From assembly GCA_964597685.1 (NCBI GenBank), contig CAZQZC010000001.1, positions 1-40,799 on the forward strand: 40,799 bases of DNA. The letters run 5' to 3'. Below, one piece after another: positions 1 to 8,241 of the stretch (position 1 is its first letter; each line of letters begins with the position of its first letter). Both the position numbers and the translations under genes were made by a program. The notes under the pieces were generated by a model. That model was not told the DNA's origin. It was given only the letters and a program-made list of their open reading frames with translations, and did no database searches. Source of the stretch: JBCBTJ01 sp964597685 (GTDB lineage Bacteria > Pseudomonadota > Alphaproteobacteria > Caulobacterales > Hyphomonadaceae).

Positions 1-1
1 G

Positions 2-538
2 GTTATTACGGGCGACTTCAACCAGCCAATCAATGGTACGGGTGGCAGTATCTTCGGCTTCGAATTCGCCTATTCCCAAGCGTTCGATTTCTTGCCGGCG
101 CCGTTCGACGGGTTTGGCTTAATTCTGAATTATTCGTTCACGGAAAGTGAAATCGATGTGCCGCCTTTGGGCTCCTTCCCTGGCGACCCCGTATCGATCG
201 CGCTTCCAGGCCTGTCGCGCCACGTCCTCAACCATACCTTCTACTATGAGAAGGGCGGCTTCTCGAACCGTCTCGCGGGTCGGTTCCGGACAGACTTTAT
301 ATCTCCGCAGATTGGTTTGAACGATCAATTGCCGAACACGAACGGCGAATACGTTCTGGATTACCAAGCGTCGTACGAATTCGACGAAGATGGTCCGTTG
401 GGTGGTCTGACCCTGTTGTTCCAGGCGAACAATTTGACCGACGAACCTGTGACGACGTTCTTCGGCGCTGAAGAGGCCACCGGTACGATCCAATTCTTCG
501 GACGTCAGATCTTCTTCGGCGGCAGTTACACGTTCTGA
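2..538 (+). CDS. TonB-dependent receptor, C-terminal part (5' end outside window)
   Basis: The reading frame is open from base 2 to the stop at 536-538, giving about 178 residues of the end of an outer-membrane beta-barrel. It shows alternating polar and aromatic strands (LNYSFTESEID, LNHTFYYEKGG), the common late-barrel motif LLFQANNLTDEP, and a terminal phenylalanine (GGSYTF), the usual C-terminal signal for BAM-dependent insertion. By family, such receptors import siderophores, vitamins or oligosaccharides with energy from TonB-ExbBD. The plug domain and TonB box lie upstream, so the substrate cannot be read here. The following gene is a GH13 glucan-active lipoprotein, which makes a maltodextrin-type substrate plausible, but that is inference. 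A strong terminator follows the stop. Confidence 0.92.
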   Translation, partial: VITGDFNQPINGTGGSIFGFEFAYSQAFDFLPAPFDGFGLILNYSFTESEIDVPPLGSFPGDPVSIALPGLSRHVLNHTFYYEKGGFSNRLAGRFRTDFISPQIGLNDQLPNTNGEYVLDYQASYEFDEDGPLGGLTLLFQANNLTDEPVTTFFGAEEATGTIQFFGRQIFFGGSYTF

Positions 539-569
539 TGAAGAGCGTTTAAAGGCCATTTCTCCCACT

Positions 570-603
570 CGCCGCTCGGTTTTCCGCCGGGCGGCGTTTT
601 GTT
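570..603 (+). terminator. Rho-independent terminator after the TonB-dependent receptor
   Basis: A 10-bp stem (570-579 CGCCGCTCGG with 587-596 CCGGGCGGCG, one G-T pair) with a 7-nt loop is followed by TTTTGTTT. It lies 32 nt after the receptor stop and 40 nt before the next start codon, so the receptor and the GH13 gene are probably separate transcripts. Confidence 0.85.
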
Positions 604-643
604 TGTGGGGGACAGGGCGATCGAGTAGGAGGCCGATCTCGCC

Positions 644-2311
644 ATGACGACACTGTTTCGCGCCCTTTTCGTATCGGCGGCGCTTGCGGCTTGCACCGCC
701 CCGGCGCCCGCTGTTCCGCAGGCGGACATTGGGAGTGCGGCAGACGCGATCCGCGTGGATGTCGCGGCCGGGCGTGTTCAGGATCGCCTGCCTTGCAATC
801 GTGGGGACCTGAGCGCGGGCTGCGGCGAGGTGATCTACCAGGTCATGGTGGAGGCCTTTGTGGACGCGGAGCCGCGTTTTGATTACGGCTTCGGCTACGG
901 CCCCAGCCATCATCGCGGCGATATCCGCGGCGTCATCGCGGCGCTCGATTGGATCGCCTCGACGGGCGCGACAATGGTCTGGCTGACCCCCGTCTTCGAT
1001 TCAGAGGCCGGCGCGCCGCAGGATCGCTTGCGCGGCGACGATCCCGTCGATCCACGCCTAGATGCGACGGGCTATTTCCCACGCGATTACTTCAACATCG
1101 ACCCGGGCTTCGGCAATAAGGCGGACGTCCGCCGGCTGGTCTCCGAAGCGGAGGCGCGTGGATTGTCGGTCATGTTCGACGGCGTGTTCGGCCACCATAA
1201 GGGCGCGGTTGCGCCGTCGCCTTCGGGGCTGACGCCCGCAGATGAGACAGATACGGGCGCCTATGACGGCGGGGCTCGGAACTATCCAGGCCGTTTGGTC
1301 GACTGGTCAGACCCCGCCACAATGGACTTCTACGCCGAATTCATCCGCTATTGGGCGGACGAATTCGGCGTTGCGTCGTGGCGCCTCGATCAGGTCTATC
1401 AGACCCCGCCGGAAGCCTGGAACGAGCTAACCGAGTTGATGCGCGACAGCGCCGCCGCGGTCGGCAAGCCGCACCTGCACGTTGGCGAGTACTGGACGGG
1501 CGCCGACGGGCTGGCGCGCTTGTTCGGAACCGATGACGCGCCCGGACTGACGGGCTTGTTCGACTTCCCCACGCGGTACGCCCTGGTGCAGGCCTTGGCG
1601 GTGGAGGAATCTGGCGCCGGCGGCGCGCCCGCCTCTATCTTGGCTGAGGATTGGTCGCTGGCGGCCCGCGCGCGGTACCCTGACCACGCCGTCCCCGTGG
1701 GGTTCATGGGCAATCACGACGTCGTCCGGTTCGGGGATCTTGTTCAACGCGGCGGTCTCGGCGATCCGGATGACGCCTCGTACTGGGATCGCCACCGCGC
1801 CGCCTTTGCTTTTCTGGCCGCGTATTCCGGGCCTATCGCGCTCTATTATGGCGAGGAGCTCGGCGAGGAAGTTCCAGGCTACGCTGAACAGATCGACGAA
1901 GGGTGCGCGGAGCGGGGACTATGCGACGATCACGCCTCGCGCACGAGCGGCAAAGTGCCGGGTGTTACCATTGAAGCGACCGAGCTTGATCCACGCGCTC
2001 TGGCGCTGAAGGACGACGTCGCGCGTTTGATGGCGATCCGCAAGGCGCATCCGGCGCTTTCGTCGGGCGCGCGCACCCATCTTTTTGCCGATGAAACACT
2101 CTACGCGGATCTGAAGTCCCTCGACGGGAAACGCGTCCTGTTCGTGCTGAATACGGGAACGACTGGGCGGCGCGTCGCGTTTTCGCCCATAGCGCTTGGC
2201 GGAGCGGTGTCGTCGGTCGACAGCCTTTGGGGCGAGGGCGCCTTGGGCGAAGCCGGCGATGTGGCGGTGGAGCTTCCGGGCCTGTCTGCGGCGCTTATCG
2301 CATTGGATTGA
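644..2311 (+). CDS. GH13 (alpha-amylase family) glycoside hydrolase, predicted lipoprotein
   Basis: A 555-residue protein with a lipoprotein signal (lipobox LAAC, Cys17), so it is probably anchored in the periplasm or at the outer membrane. The GH13 barrel regions are readable: region I FDGVFGHH (Asp179), region II WRLDQ with nucleophile Asp249, region III GEYW with acid/base Glu282, and region IV FMGNHD with Asp359. The catalytic triad is therefore intact. Region I is odd because the usual NH is GH (Gly183-His184). Two close cysteine pairs (51/60 and 421/427) could form disulfides, consistent with export. The start is supported by TAGGAGG at 626-632. The likely activity is hydrolysis or transfer on alpha-glucans or maltodextrins; exact specificity cannot be told. 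The receptor upstream supports a role in oligosaccharide use. Confidence 0.9.
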   Translation: MTTLFRALFVSAALAACTAPAPAVPQADIGSAADAIRVDVAAGRVQDRLPCNRGDLSAGCGEVIYQVMVEAFVDAEPRFDYGFGYGPSHHRGDIRGVIAALDWIASTGATMVWLTPVFDSEAGAPQDRLRGDDPVDPRLDATGYFPRDYFNIDPGFGNKADVRRLVSEAEARGLSVMFDGVFGHHKGAVAPSPSGLTPADETDTGAYDGGARNYPGRLVDWSDPATMDFYAEFIRYWADEFGVASWRLDQVYQTPPEAWNELTELMRDSAAAVGKPHLHVGEYWTGADGLARLFGTDDAPGLTGLFDFPTRYALVQALAVEESGAGGAPASILAEDWSLAARARYPDHAVPVGFMGNHDVVRFGDLVQRGGLGDPDDASYWDRHRAAFAFLAAYSGPIALYYGEELGEEVPGYAEQIDEGCAERGLCDDHASRTSGKVPGVTIEATELDPRALALKDDVARLMAIRKAHPALSSGARTHLFADETLYADLKSLDGKRVLFVLNTGTTGRRVAFSPIALGGAVSSVDSLWGEGALGEAGDVAVELPGLSAALIALD

Positions 2312-2420
2312 GCGTCAGCAAAAAGACTCCCAAGTCTGCGTGATCGGGGTCCGATCGTGTCTGTATTCCGCGCCAGACTGGCGATAGTGTGCCGCCGATT
2401 CAAGTCAGCGGAGGCCGCCC

Positions 2421-3917
2421 ATGCGCGAACTACACCATTTCATATCCGGACAAATCGCGGCCGGCACGTCGGGACGCTTTAGCGACGTGTTCAACCCCAA
2501 CACCGGCGAGGTTCAAGCGCGTGTCGCCCTGGCGACGGCCGCCGAGGTCGACGCCGCGGTGCAGGCCGCGAAGGCTGCGCTGCCTGGTTGGGCGGCGACC
2601 AACCCTCAACGCCGCGCACGGGTCATGTTCCGGTTTAAGGAGCTTCTTGAGGCGAACATCGACGACCTTGCCGCGCTGCTCTCCGCCGAGCACGGCAAGG
2701 TGATTGCGGATTCGAGGGGCGACGTGCAACGCGGCTTGGACGTGGTGGAATTCGCTTGCGGGATCCCGCACCTGTTGAAGGGCGAGTACACCGAGGGCGC
2801 GGGGCCGGGCATTGACGTTTACTCCATGCGCCAGCCGCTCGGCGTGTGCGCGGGCATTACGCCATTCAATTTCCCCGCCATGATCCCGATGTGGATGTTC
2901 GCTGTGTCCGTCGCCTGCGGGAACACGTTCGTACTAAAACCATCTGAAAAGGACCCGTCGGTGCCATTGCGTCTGGCGGAATTGTTCTTGGAGGCTGGCG
3001 CGCCCGAGGGCGTTCTCAACGTGGTTCACGGCGACAAGGCCGCCGTCGACGCCATTCTCACCCATCCGGACATCAAGGCCGTCAGCTTTGTTGGCTCTTC
3101 GGACATCGCCCAATACGTCTATTCCACCGGCACGGCCCATGGAAAACGCGTCCAGGCCATGGGCGGCGCAAAGAACCACGGGATCATCTTGCCCGACGCC
3201 GATATGGACCAAGTGGTGAAAGACATTGTCGGCGCTGCGTACGGATCGGCGGGCGAGCGCTGCATGGCGCTGCCGGTTGCGGTCCCAGTGGGTCAGGATA
3301 CGGCGGACGAATTCGTCGAGCGCATGGTGGATGCGGCCCGCGGCTTGAAGGTCGGCGTGTCGACCGACCCCGACGCCCATTACGGCCCGGTGGTCTCCGC
3401 CGCGCATAAAGCCAAGGTCGAAGACTACATCCAGCTCGGCGTCGACGAAGGCGCCGACCTCAAGCTCGATGGCCGCGGCCACACTCTGCAAGGCCATGAG
3501 AACGGCTTCTTCGTCGGCCCCTCCCTGTTCGACCATGTAAAGCCCGGCATGCGCTCTTATGAGGAGGAGATCTTCGGCCCCGTGCTGCAAGTCGTGCGCG
3601 CTGAGAGCCTGGAGGAGGCCGCAGCGCTGCCGTCCAATCACCAATACGGAAACGGCGTCGCCATCTTCACCCGAAACGGCCGCGCCGCACGGGAATTCGC
3701 AAGCCAGGTCAATGTCGGCATGGTGGGCGTCAACGTGCCGATCCCGGTGCCGGTCAGCTACCACACATTTGGTGGTTGGAAGCGGTCGGCCTTCGGCGAT
3801 ACGAACCAGCACGGCCCCGAAGGCGTCCGCTTCTGGACGAAGATCAAGACCGTCACCCAGCGCTGGCCCGAAGGCGACATCGGCGACCAGGCGTTCATCA
3901 TCCCGACAATGGGGTAG
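2421..3917 (+). CDS. mmsA: Methylmalonate-semialdehyde dehydrogenase (CoA-acylating)
   Basis: A 498-residue aldehyde dehydrogenase of the MmsA type. This family oxidises methylmalonate semialdehyde (and malonate semialdehyde) with NAD+ and CoA to propionyl-CoA (or acetyl-CoA), the last step of valine degradation. Visible features are GITPFNFPAMIPMWM, KPSEKDPSVP, the Rossmann segment VSFVGSSDIA and the active-site stretch GSAGERCMALPV with Cys281. The C-terminal VNVPIPVPVSYHTFGGWK segment is typical of MmsA rather than of other aldehyde dehydrogenases. A GCGGAGG ribosome site lies just before the ATG. mmsB starts 4 nt after the stop, so the two are surely co-transcribed. The 109-nt upstream gap has a short palindrome (2342-2356) that could be an operator, without proof. 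Confidence 0.96.
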   Translation: MRELHHFISGQIAAGTSGRFSDVFNPNTGEVQARVALATAAEVDAAVQAAKAALPGWAATNPQRRARVMFRFKELLEANIDDLAALLSAEHGKVIADSRGDVQRGLDVVEFACGIPHLLKGEYTEGAGPGIDVYSMRQPLGVCAGITPFNFPAMIPMWMFAVSVACGNTFVLKPSEKDPSVPLRLAELFLEAGAPEGVLNVVHGDKAAVDAILTHPDIKAVSFVGSSDIAQYVYSTGTAHGKRVQAMGGAKNHGIILPDADMDQVVKDIVGAAYGSAGERCMALPVAVPVGQDTADEFVERMVDAARGLKVGVSTDPDAHYGPVVSAAHKAKVEDYIQLGVDEGADLKLDGRGHTLQGHENGFFVGPSLFDHVKPGMRSYEEEIFGPVLQVVRAESLEEAAALPSNHQYGNGVAIFTRNGRAAREFASQVNVGMVGVNVPIPVPVSYHTFGGWKRSAFGDTNQHGPEGVRFWTKIKTVTQRWPEGDIGDQAFIIPTMG

Positions 3918-3921
3918 GGCG

Positions 3922-4812
3922 ATGCAGACACTGGCTTTTATCGGACTGGGGAACATGGGCGGCGGCATGGCCGCGAACCAGGCCGAGGCCGGGCGCGATG
4001 TGCGCGCCTTCGACCTGTCGCCTGACGCCTTGAAACGGGCCGAAGCCGCAGGCTGTCAGATCGCAGCGTCTGCGGCGGAGGCTGTGAAGGACGTCGACGC
4101 GGTCGTCACCATGCTGCCGGCGGGCAAGCATGTTCGAGCCGTATACGAGGCTGACATCCTGCCCAATGCGCCGTCCGGCGCGCTGTTAGTTGATTGCTCG
4201 ACGATTGACGTCGACAATGCTCGCGCAGTCGCCAAGTCCGCGGTCGAGGCGGGGTTTCGCGCCGCCGATGCGCCTGTATCCGGCGGCACGGCGGCCGCCG
4301 ACGCGGGTACGCTCGCCTTCATGGTGGGGTGCGAAGCGGACGATTTCGAGGATGTGAAAACCGTCGTCGATCCCATGGCGCGCGTGGCGATCCACGCCGG
4401 GGCGTCCGGCGCAGGGCAGGCCGCGAAGATCTGCAACAATATGTTGCTCGGCATTTCCATGATTGGAACGTGCGAGGCCTTTGCGCTGGCTGAAAAATTG
4501 GGCCTCGCGGCCGATCGTTTCTTTGATATCGCTTCCCAATCCTCAGGCCAGTGCTGGTCGATCACGTCCTATTGCCCGGTCGAGGGTGTCGGGCCGGAGA
4601 CGCCGGCGGATCGCGCCTTTGAAGGCGGCTTCGCCACCGACATGATGCTGAAGGATTTGAAGCTCGCTTTGGACGCGGCGATGACCAGTGGCGCGGCGAC
4701 GCCATTGGGCGCCCAGGCCGAGGCGCTTTACGCCGTTTTCAGCCGCATGGGACGCGGCGGCGAGGACTTCTCGGCAATCATCAAACTGCTGACGGGCCGA
4801 GCCGCGGATTAG
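3922..4812 (+). CDS. mmsB: 3-hydroxyisobutyrate dehydrogenase
   Basis: A 296-residue member of the beta-hydroxyacid dehydrogenase family, which oxidises 3-hydroxyisobutyrate to methylmalonate semialdehyde with NAD+. That product is the substrate of the preceding enzyme. The N-terminus carries the nucleotide-binding motif FIGLGNMGGGMA. The substrate motif DAPVSGGTAAADAGTLAFMVG-type stretch follows in the middle, and GQAAKICNNMLLG contains the catalytic lysine (Lys169). The frame is open upstream, but the ATG at 3922 is chosen because it follows the mmsA stop by 4 nt and starts exactly at the family N-terminus. Together with the acyl-CoA dehydrogenase and hydroxyisobutyryl-CoA hydrolase further on, it completes much of valine catabolism. 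Confidence 0.95.
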   Translation: MQTLAFIGLGNMGGGMAANQAEAGRDVRAFDLSPDALKRAEAAGCQIAASAAEAVKDVDAVVTMLPAGKHVRAVYEADILPNAPSGALLVDCSTIDVDNARAVAKSAVEAGFRAADAPVSGGTAAADAGTLAFMVGCEADDFEDVKTVVDPMARVAIHAGASGAGQAAKICNNMLLGISMIGTCEAFALAEKLGLAADRFFDIASQSSGQCWSITSYCPVEGVGPETPADRAFEGGFATDMMLKDLKLALDAAMTSGAATPLGAQAEALYAVFSRMGRGGEDFSAIIKLLTGRAAD

Positions 4813-4836
4813 GCGCGCTGGACGCCTGGGGCGGGT

Positions 4837-4860
4837 CCGCCTAAACGGCGGGTGATTTTT
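4837..4860 (+). terminator. Possible weak terminator after mmsB
   Basis: A 5-bp GC stem (4837-4841 CCGCC with 4847-4851 GGCGG, loop TAAAC) is followed by GTGATTTTT. The stem is short and serS starts 17 nt later, so this may only be a partial stop between mmsAB and serS. Confidence 0.35.
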
Positions 4861-4877
4861 CACACGGACCTGCCGCC

Positions 4878-6200
4878 ATGCTCGACCTGAAAGCCCTCCG
4901 CGACGACCCTGAGGCGTTCCGCACCGCTCTGAACACCCGGGATCCGGGGCTGGGCGACAAGGTCGACGACATTCTCGCCCATGATGCGGCCGTGCGTCAG
5001 GCCGTGGCCGATAAGCAGGCGGCGGAAACCGCGCGGAACGCGAAGTCCAAAGAGATCGGCAAGGCAAAAGCGTCGGGCGACGAGGCGCTTTTCGAACAGC
5101 TGCGCGCCGAGGTGGCGGCGGCGAAAGAGACGATCGAGACGGCGGGCGAGCAGGAGACCGCGGCGCGCGAGGAGCTCGACAAGCTGCTCTACGGCCTGCC
5201 CAACCCGCCTTTGGCCGATGTGCCCGCCGGCCAAGACGAGACAGAGAATGTGGAGGTTTCGCGCTGGGGCGCGCCGAAGGAATTTGACTTCACGCCCCAA
5301 GCCCATGACGACCTCGGCGCGGCGCTGTCCGATTCCAAAGGTTTCAAGCTGATGGATTTCGAAGCCGCCGCCGCGATGAGCGGAGCTCGCTTCGTGGCGC
5401 TGCGCGGCGATCTCGCCCGGCTCGAGCGGGCATTGGCGGCCTTCATGCTGGACCTGCAGACGGGCGAGCATGGCTATGAGGAAGTGTCGCCGCCGTTCTT
5501 GGTGCGGTCCGACGCCATGCTCGGAACGGGTCAATTGCCGAAGTTCGGCGAGGATTCATTTGAGACCACCACCGGGCAGTGGCTGATCGCCACGTCCGAA
5601 ATCTCTCTCACCAACCTCGTCCGGGAGCAGATTCTCGCGGCCGGCCAACTTCCTATCCGCATGACGGCCCATACGCCGTGCTTTCGCTCCGAGGCTGGCA
5701 GCGCGGGGCGGGACACAAAGGGCATGATCCGCCTGCACCAATTCAACAAGGTCGAGCTGGTCTCCATCGTGCGCGACGAAGTCGACGGGCTCGAAGAACT
5801 CGAGCGCATGACGGCCTGCGCCGAGGAGGTGCTGAAGCGCCTGGAGCTGCCATACCGCAAAATGCTGCTCTGCACGGGCGATATGGGTTTCGGCGCGCGC
5901 AAGACCTTCGACCTCGAGGTCTGGCTGCCGAGCCAGGAGGCCTATCGCGAGATCTCGTCTTGCTCCTATTGCGGCGACTTCCAGGCCCGCCGCATGGATG
6001 CGCGCTGGCGCCCGGCCGTTACCGAGGACGCTCCCAAGCCAAAGCCTGAATTCGTCCACACGCTGAATGGCTCGGGCCTGGCCGTGGGCCGCACGCTTGT
6101 GGCGGTGCTGGAAAATTATCAGGAGGCGGACGGGTCCATCCTCGTGCCCGACGCCCTACGCGGCTATATGGGCGGGCAGGAGCGGATCGCCGCCGCATGA
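4878..6200 (+). CDS. serS: Seryl-tRNA synthetase
   Basis: A 440-residue class II aminoacyl-tRNA synthetase, close to the family's usual length. It charges tRNA-Ser (and tRNA-Sec where present) with serine in the cytosol. The first 110 residues form the charged, alanine-rich coiled-coil arm that contacts the long variable arm of tRNA-Ser. The catalytic core shows GTGQLPKF, motif 2 (PCFRSEAGSAGRDTKGMIRLH, with the FRxE arginine) and motif 3 (NGSGLAVGRTLVAVLENYQ). The start MLDLKALRDDPEAFRTAL is the family N-terminus. The stop overlaps the start of the next gene (ATGA), so serS, the GNAT gene, surE and the pcm-like gene probably form one transcript. Confidence 0.98.
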   Translation: MLDLKALRDDPEAFRTALNTRDPGLGDKVDDILAHDAAVRQAVADKQAAETARNAKSKEIGKAKASGDEALFEQLRAEVAAAKETIETAGEQETAAREELDKLLYGLPNPPLADVPAGQDETENVEVSRWGAPKEFDFTPQAHDDLGAALSDSKGFKLMDFEAAAAMSGARFVALRGDLARLERALAAFMLDLQTGEHGYEEVSPPFLVRSDAMLGTGQLPKFGEDSFETTTGQWLIATSEISLTNLVREQILAAGQLPIRMTAHTPCFRSEAGSAGRDTKGMIRLHQFNKVELVSIVRDEVDGLEELERMTACAEEVLKRLELPYRKMLLCTGDMGFGARKTFDLEVWLPSQEAYREISSCSYCGDFQARRMDARWRPAVTEDAPKPKPEFVHTLNGSGLAVGRTLVAVLENYQEADGSILVPDALRGYMGGQERIAAA

Positions 6201-6724
6201 GCGGCCCTCGTCTTGAGGTCGATGGATTGGTTCTGCGGGGGCCGGGACCCGAGGATTTCGAACGCTTCGCCCGTTTCTGGGCGATTGCGGAGCCCGATAC
6301 GCCGCGCAGCCCGCACAATCTGGACCGGGAGGCCGCATGGGCGCGGCTCCTTCGGTTCATCGGCCATTGGAGCGTGTTCGGCCATGGCGGCTTTCTCCTC
6401 CTCGACGGGGCCGGAGACATGATCGGAGAGGTTGGCGTCGCCAGATTCGAACGCGGCGCTGATTCGCGGATGGACGGCGCGCCGGAAGCGTTCTGGCGGA
6501 TTTCGCCCAGCCGGCGCGGGGCGGGCCTCGCACGACGGGCTCTGGCCGCTATCCTGGACTGGCACACGGCGGAGAAGCCCGTTGGCCGGATCAACGCTAT
6601 GATCGATTTCGATAATATCGCTTCTTTGAAGACGGCGGAGCGTTTGGGGTTCCAAGTTTTCGGCGAGACCGTCTACAAGGGCGCGATCGTCTCGCTGCTG
6701 TCGCGGGACGGCGTCGCCGGTTAA
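6197..6724 (+). CDS. GNAT-family N-acetyltransferase (RimJ/RimL type)
   Basis: A 175-residue protein of the Acetyltransf_3 type. It begins with a beta strand (RLEVDGLVLRGPGPEDFERF). The acetyl-CoA-binding motif is in the segment ISPSRRGAGLARRALAAIL, followed by the C-terminal DNIASLKTAERLGFQVFGE, which matches the 'N-x-x-S-x-x-x-x-E-x-x-G-F' pattern of RimJ/RimL-like enzymes. Such enzymes move acetyl from acetyl-CoA to amino groups of proteins or small molecules; the acceptor cannot be deduced. Its ATG overlaps the serS stop by 4 nt, pointing to translational coupling, and surE follows after 50 nt. I regard it as an insertion into the serS-surE-pcm arrangement common in alphaproteobacteria. 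Confidence 0.88.
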   Translation: MSGPRLEVDGLVLRGPGPEDFERFARFWAIAEPDTPRSPHNLDREAAWARLLRFIGHWSVFGHGGFLLLDGAGDMIGEVGVARFERGADSRMDGAPEAFWRISPSRRGAGLARRALAAILDWHTAEKPVGRINAMIDFDNIASLKTAERLGFQVFGETVYKGAIVSLLSRDGVAG

Positions 6725-6774
6725 GATCATCCACTGCGCCGCAGGCACTGCGCGGTGAAGCGAAAGGGCGTCTC

Positions 6775-7539
6775 ATGCGCATCCTTCTCACCAACGACGA
6801 CGGCGTGAATGCGCCCGGGCTGTCGATCCTCGAAGCGATCGCGCGGGAGCTGTCGGACGATATTTGGATCGTTGCGCCGGAGGTGGAGCAGTCGGGTCAA
6901 TCCCGCGCTATCACGCTGACCCAGCCGGTGCGCACGCGGCCGGTGCGCGACAAGGTCTGGGCGGTGTCGGGCACGCCGTCGGATTGCGTGTTGTTGGCGC
7001 TCGAAACTCTCATGGATGGCCAGCGTCCGGATCTCGTCCTCTCGGGCGTCAATCGCGGGCAGAACATCGCCGAAGACACCTCCATGTCCGGCACGGTGGC
7101 GGCGGCCATGTTCGGCATGCAGATGGGCGTGCCCTCTATCGCGTTAAGCCAGGCGCAGAATTTCCGCGAGCGCGGCTCTTTGCCTTGGGAGACGGCGAAG
7201 GCCTGGGGGGCAAAGGTTCTGAAGCGCGTGCTGCAGAACGATTGGCCAGGCGACGTTGTGATCAATGTCAATTTCCCCGACCGGGAGCCGGACGAGGTCG
7301 CCGGCGTTCAGATCACGCGCCAGGGCTTTCGCGACGAGACGATCATCCACACAGACAAACGTACAGACCTGCGCGGCAACGATTATTTCTGGATCGGCTA
7401 CCGCGGCAAGCTCTCGCAACCGGATCAGGGTACGGACCTGCGCGCGATTTACGACGGCTATGTTTCAGTGACGCCGCTGCACGTTGACCTGACCCACGAT
7501 CCGTATCTGGAGGAGATGCGCGCCGCATGGGCGACGTAA
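6775..7539 (+). CDS. surE: 5'/3'-nucleotidase SurE
   Basis: A 254-residue SurE protein. The family dephosphorylates nucleoside monophosphates (and short polyphosphate in some species) with a divalent metal, and is tied to stationary-phase survival. The N-terminal metal site MRILLTNDDGVNAPG holds Asp8 and Asp9. Ser40 in EVEQSGQSRA and Asn93 in SGVNRGQN complete the usual metal ligands. The length matches the family. A purine-rich stretch before the ATG (GCGAAAGGGCG) acts as ribosome site. The 3' end overlaps the next gene by 13 nt. SurE next to a Pcm-type protein methyltransferase is a very common pairing in proteobacteria. Confidence 0.97.
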   Translation: MRILLTNDDGVNAPGLSILEAIARELSDDIWIVAPEVEQSGQSRAITLTQPVRTRPVRDKVWAVSGTPSDCVLLALETLMDGQRPDLVLSGVNRGQNIAEDTSMSGTVAAAMFGMQMGVPSIALSQAQNFRERGSLPWETAKAWGAKVLKRVLQNDWPGDVVINVNFPDREPDEVAGVQITRQGFRDETIIHTDKRTDLRGNDYFWIGYRGKLSQPDQGTDLRAIYDGYVSVTPLHVDLTHDPYLEEMRAAWAT

Positions 7540-8174
7540 TCTACGATCCTTTCCGGTCGGCGCGGCTGGTTCTGTCGCTACGCCAGGCAGGCGTCTCGGA
7601 TCAGGCGGTGGTTAAGGCCCTGGAGACAGTTTCGCGCGCGGCCTTTGTCTCAGACGATCTCGAGGACCTCGCCTTCGCCGACGTCGTTCTGCCGACAGCT
7701 TGCGGGCAGACGGTGTTTTCGCCCATCGTCGCCGGCAAATTGCTCCAAGCTCTCGAGCCGGGCGACGGCGTGGCTCGCAGTCTCGTAATAGGCGCGGGCT
7801 GCGGCTATCTTCCGGCGCTGGTTGGCGAGTTTTCAGACGAGGTTTTCGCGATCGAGCGGTACGGCCGCCTGGCTGCGCGTGCGGACGAGGCCCTACGAGC
7901 GCTTGGCGCCGATTCAATTCATATCCGCCAGGGCGACGGCCTGGCGGGCTGGCCGGAGCGCGGGCCGTTCGACCGGATTTTGCTGACCGGCGCCGTCGAC
8001 GCCGTGCCCGAAGCGCTGATTGAGCAATTGTCGCCGCAGGGCCGCTTGCTCTGTTCTGTCTCACGCGGCGATGTTCAATCGCTCTTGGCCGTTGACGCCC
8101 AGCGCGACCGCGTTGAACACCCGTTCAATGAAGCGCTTCCAATGTTGAAGGACGGGGTCGCGTCGGCCCTTTAG
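7527..8174 (+). CDS. Protein-L-isoaspartate O-methyltransferase-like protein
   Basis: A 215-residue SAM-dependent methyltransferase. Its place directly after surE (13-nt overlap) and its fold pattern identify it as Pcm-like; the family methylates L-isoaspartyl residues in damaged proteins. The SAM motif I is LVIGAGCGYLPALVG (residues 86-100). The post-motif is DRILLTGAVDAVPEALIEQL, followed by GRLLCSV. The active-site loop, usually GYGQTISQP or similar, reads ACGQTVFSP: GQT is kept but the rest differs. Motif I also has Cys92 where Thr/Ser-Gly is usual. Many alphaproteobacterial Pcm-like proteins diverge in this way and their repair activity is untested, so I give no gene symbol. The alternative is a methyltransferase with a different substrate. 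Confidence 0.85.
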   Translation: MGDVIYDPFRSARLVLSLRQAGVSDQAVVKALETVSRAAFVSDDLEDLAFADVVLPTACGQTVFSPIVAGKLLQALEPGDGVARSLVIGAGCGYLPALVGEFSDEVFAIERYGRLAARADEALRALGADSIHIRQGDGLAGWPERGPFDRILLTGAVDAVPEALIEQLSPQGRLLCSVSRGDVQSLLAVDAQRDRVEHPFNEALPMLKDGVASAL

Positions 8175-8241
8175 GGCCTGTTTGCCAAGACTTGCAGCGA
8201 CGCCTATATGGGCGGCTCGCTGAGGGGAGGAGCCCGATCAC

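Noticed and set aside
119..913. 264-codon reverse frame at the window start
   Set aside because: It runs antisense to the receptor barrel, the terminator and the GH13 signal peptide and has no domain pattern.
2342..2356. GATCGG-GGT-CCGATC palindrome before mmsA as an operator
   Set aside because: Only 6-bp arms and a single copy; too short to call without comparative data.
3559..3921. Upstream extension of mmsB into mmsA
   Set aside because: The frame is open, but the extension is an out-of-frame reading of mmsA and the conserved N-terminus begins at 3922.
2934..3968. 344-codon reverse frame across mmsA
   Set aside because: His- and Asp-rich composition typical of an antisense shadow; mmsA is unmistakable on the forward strand.
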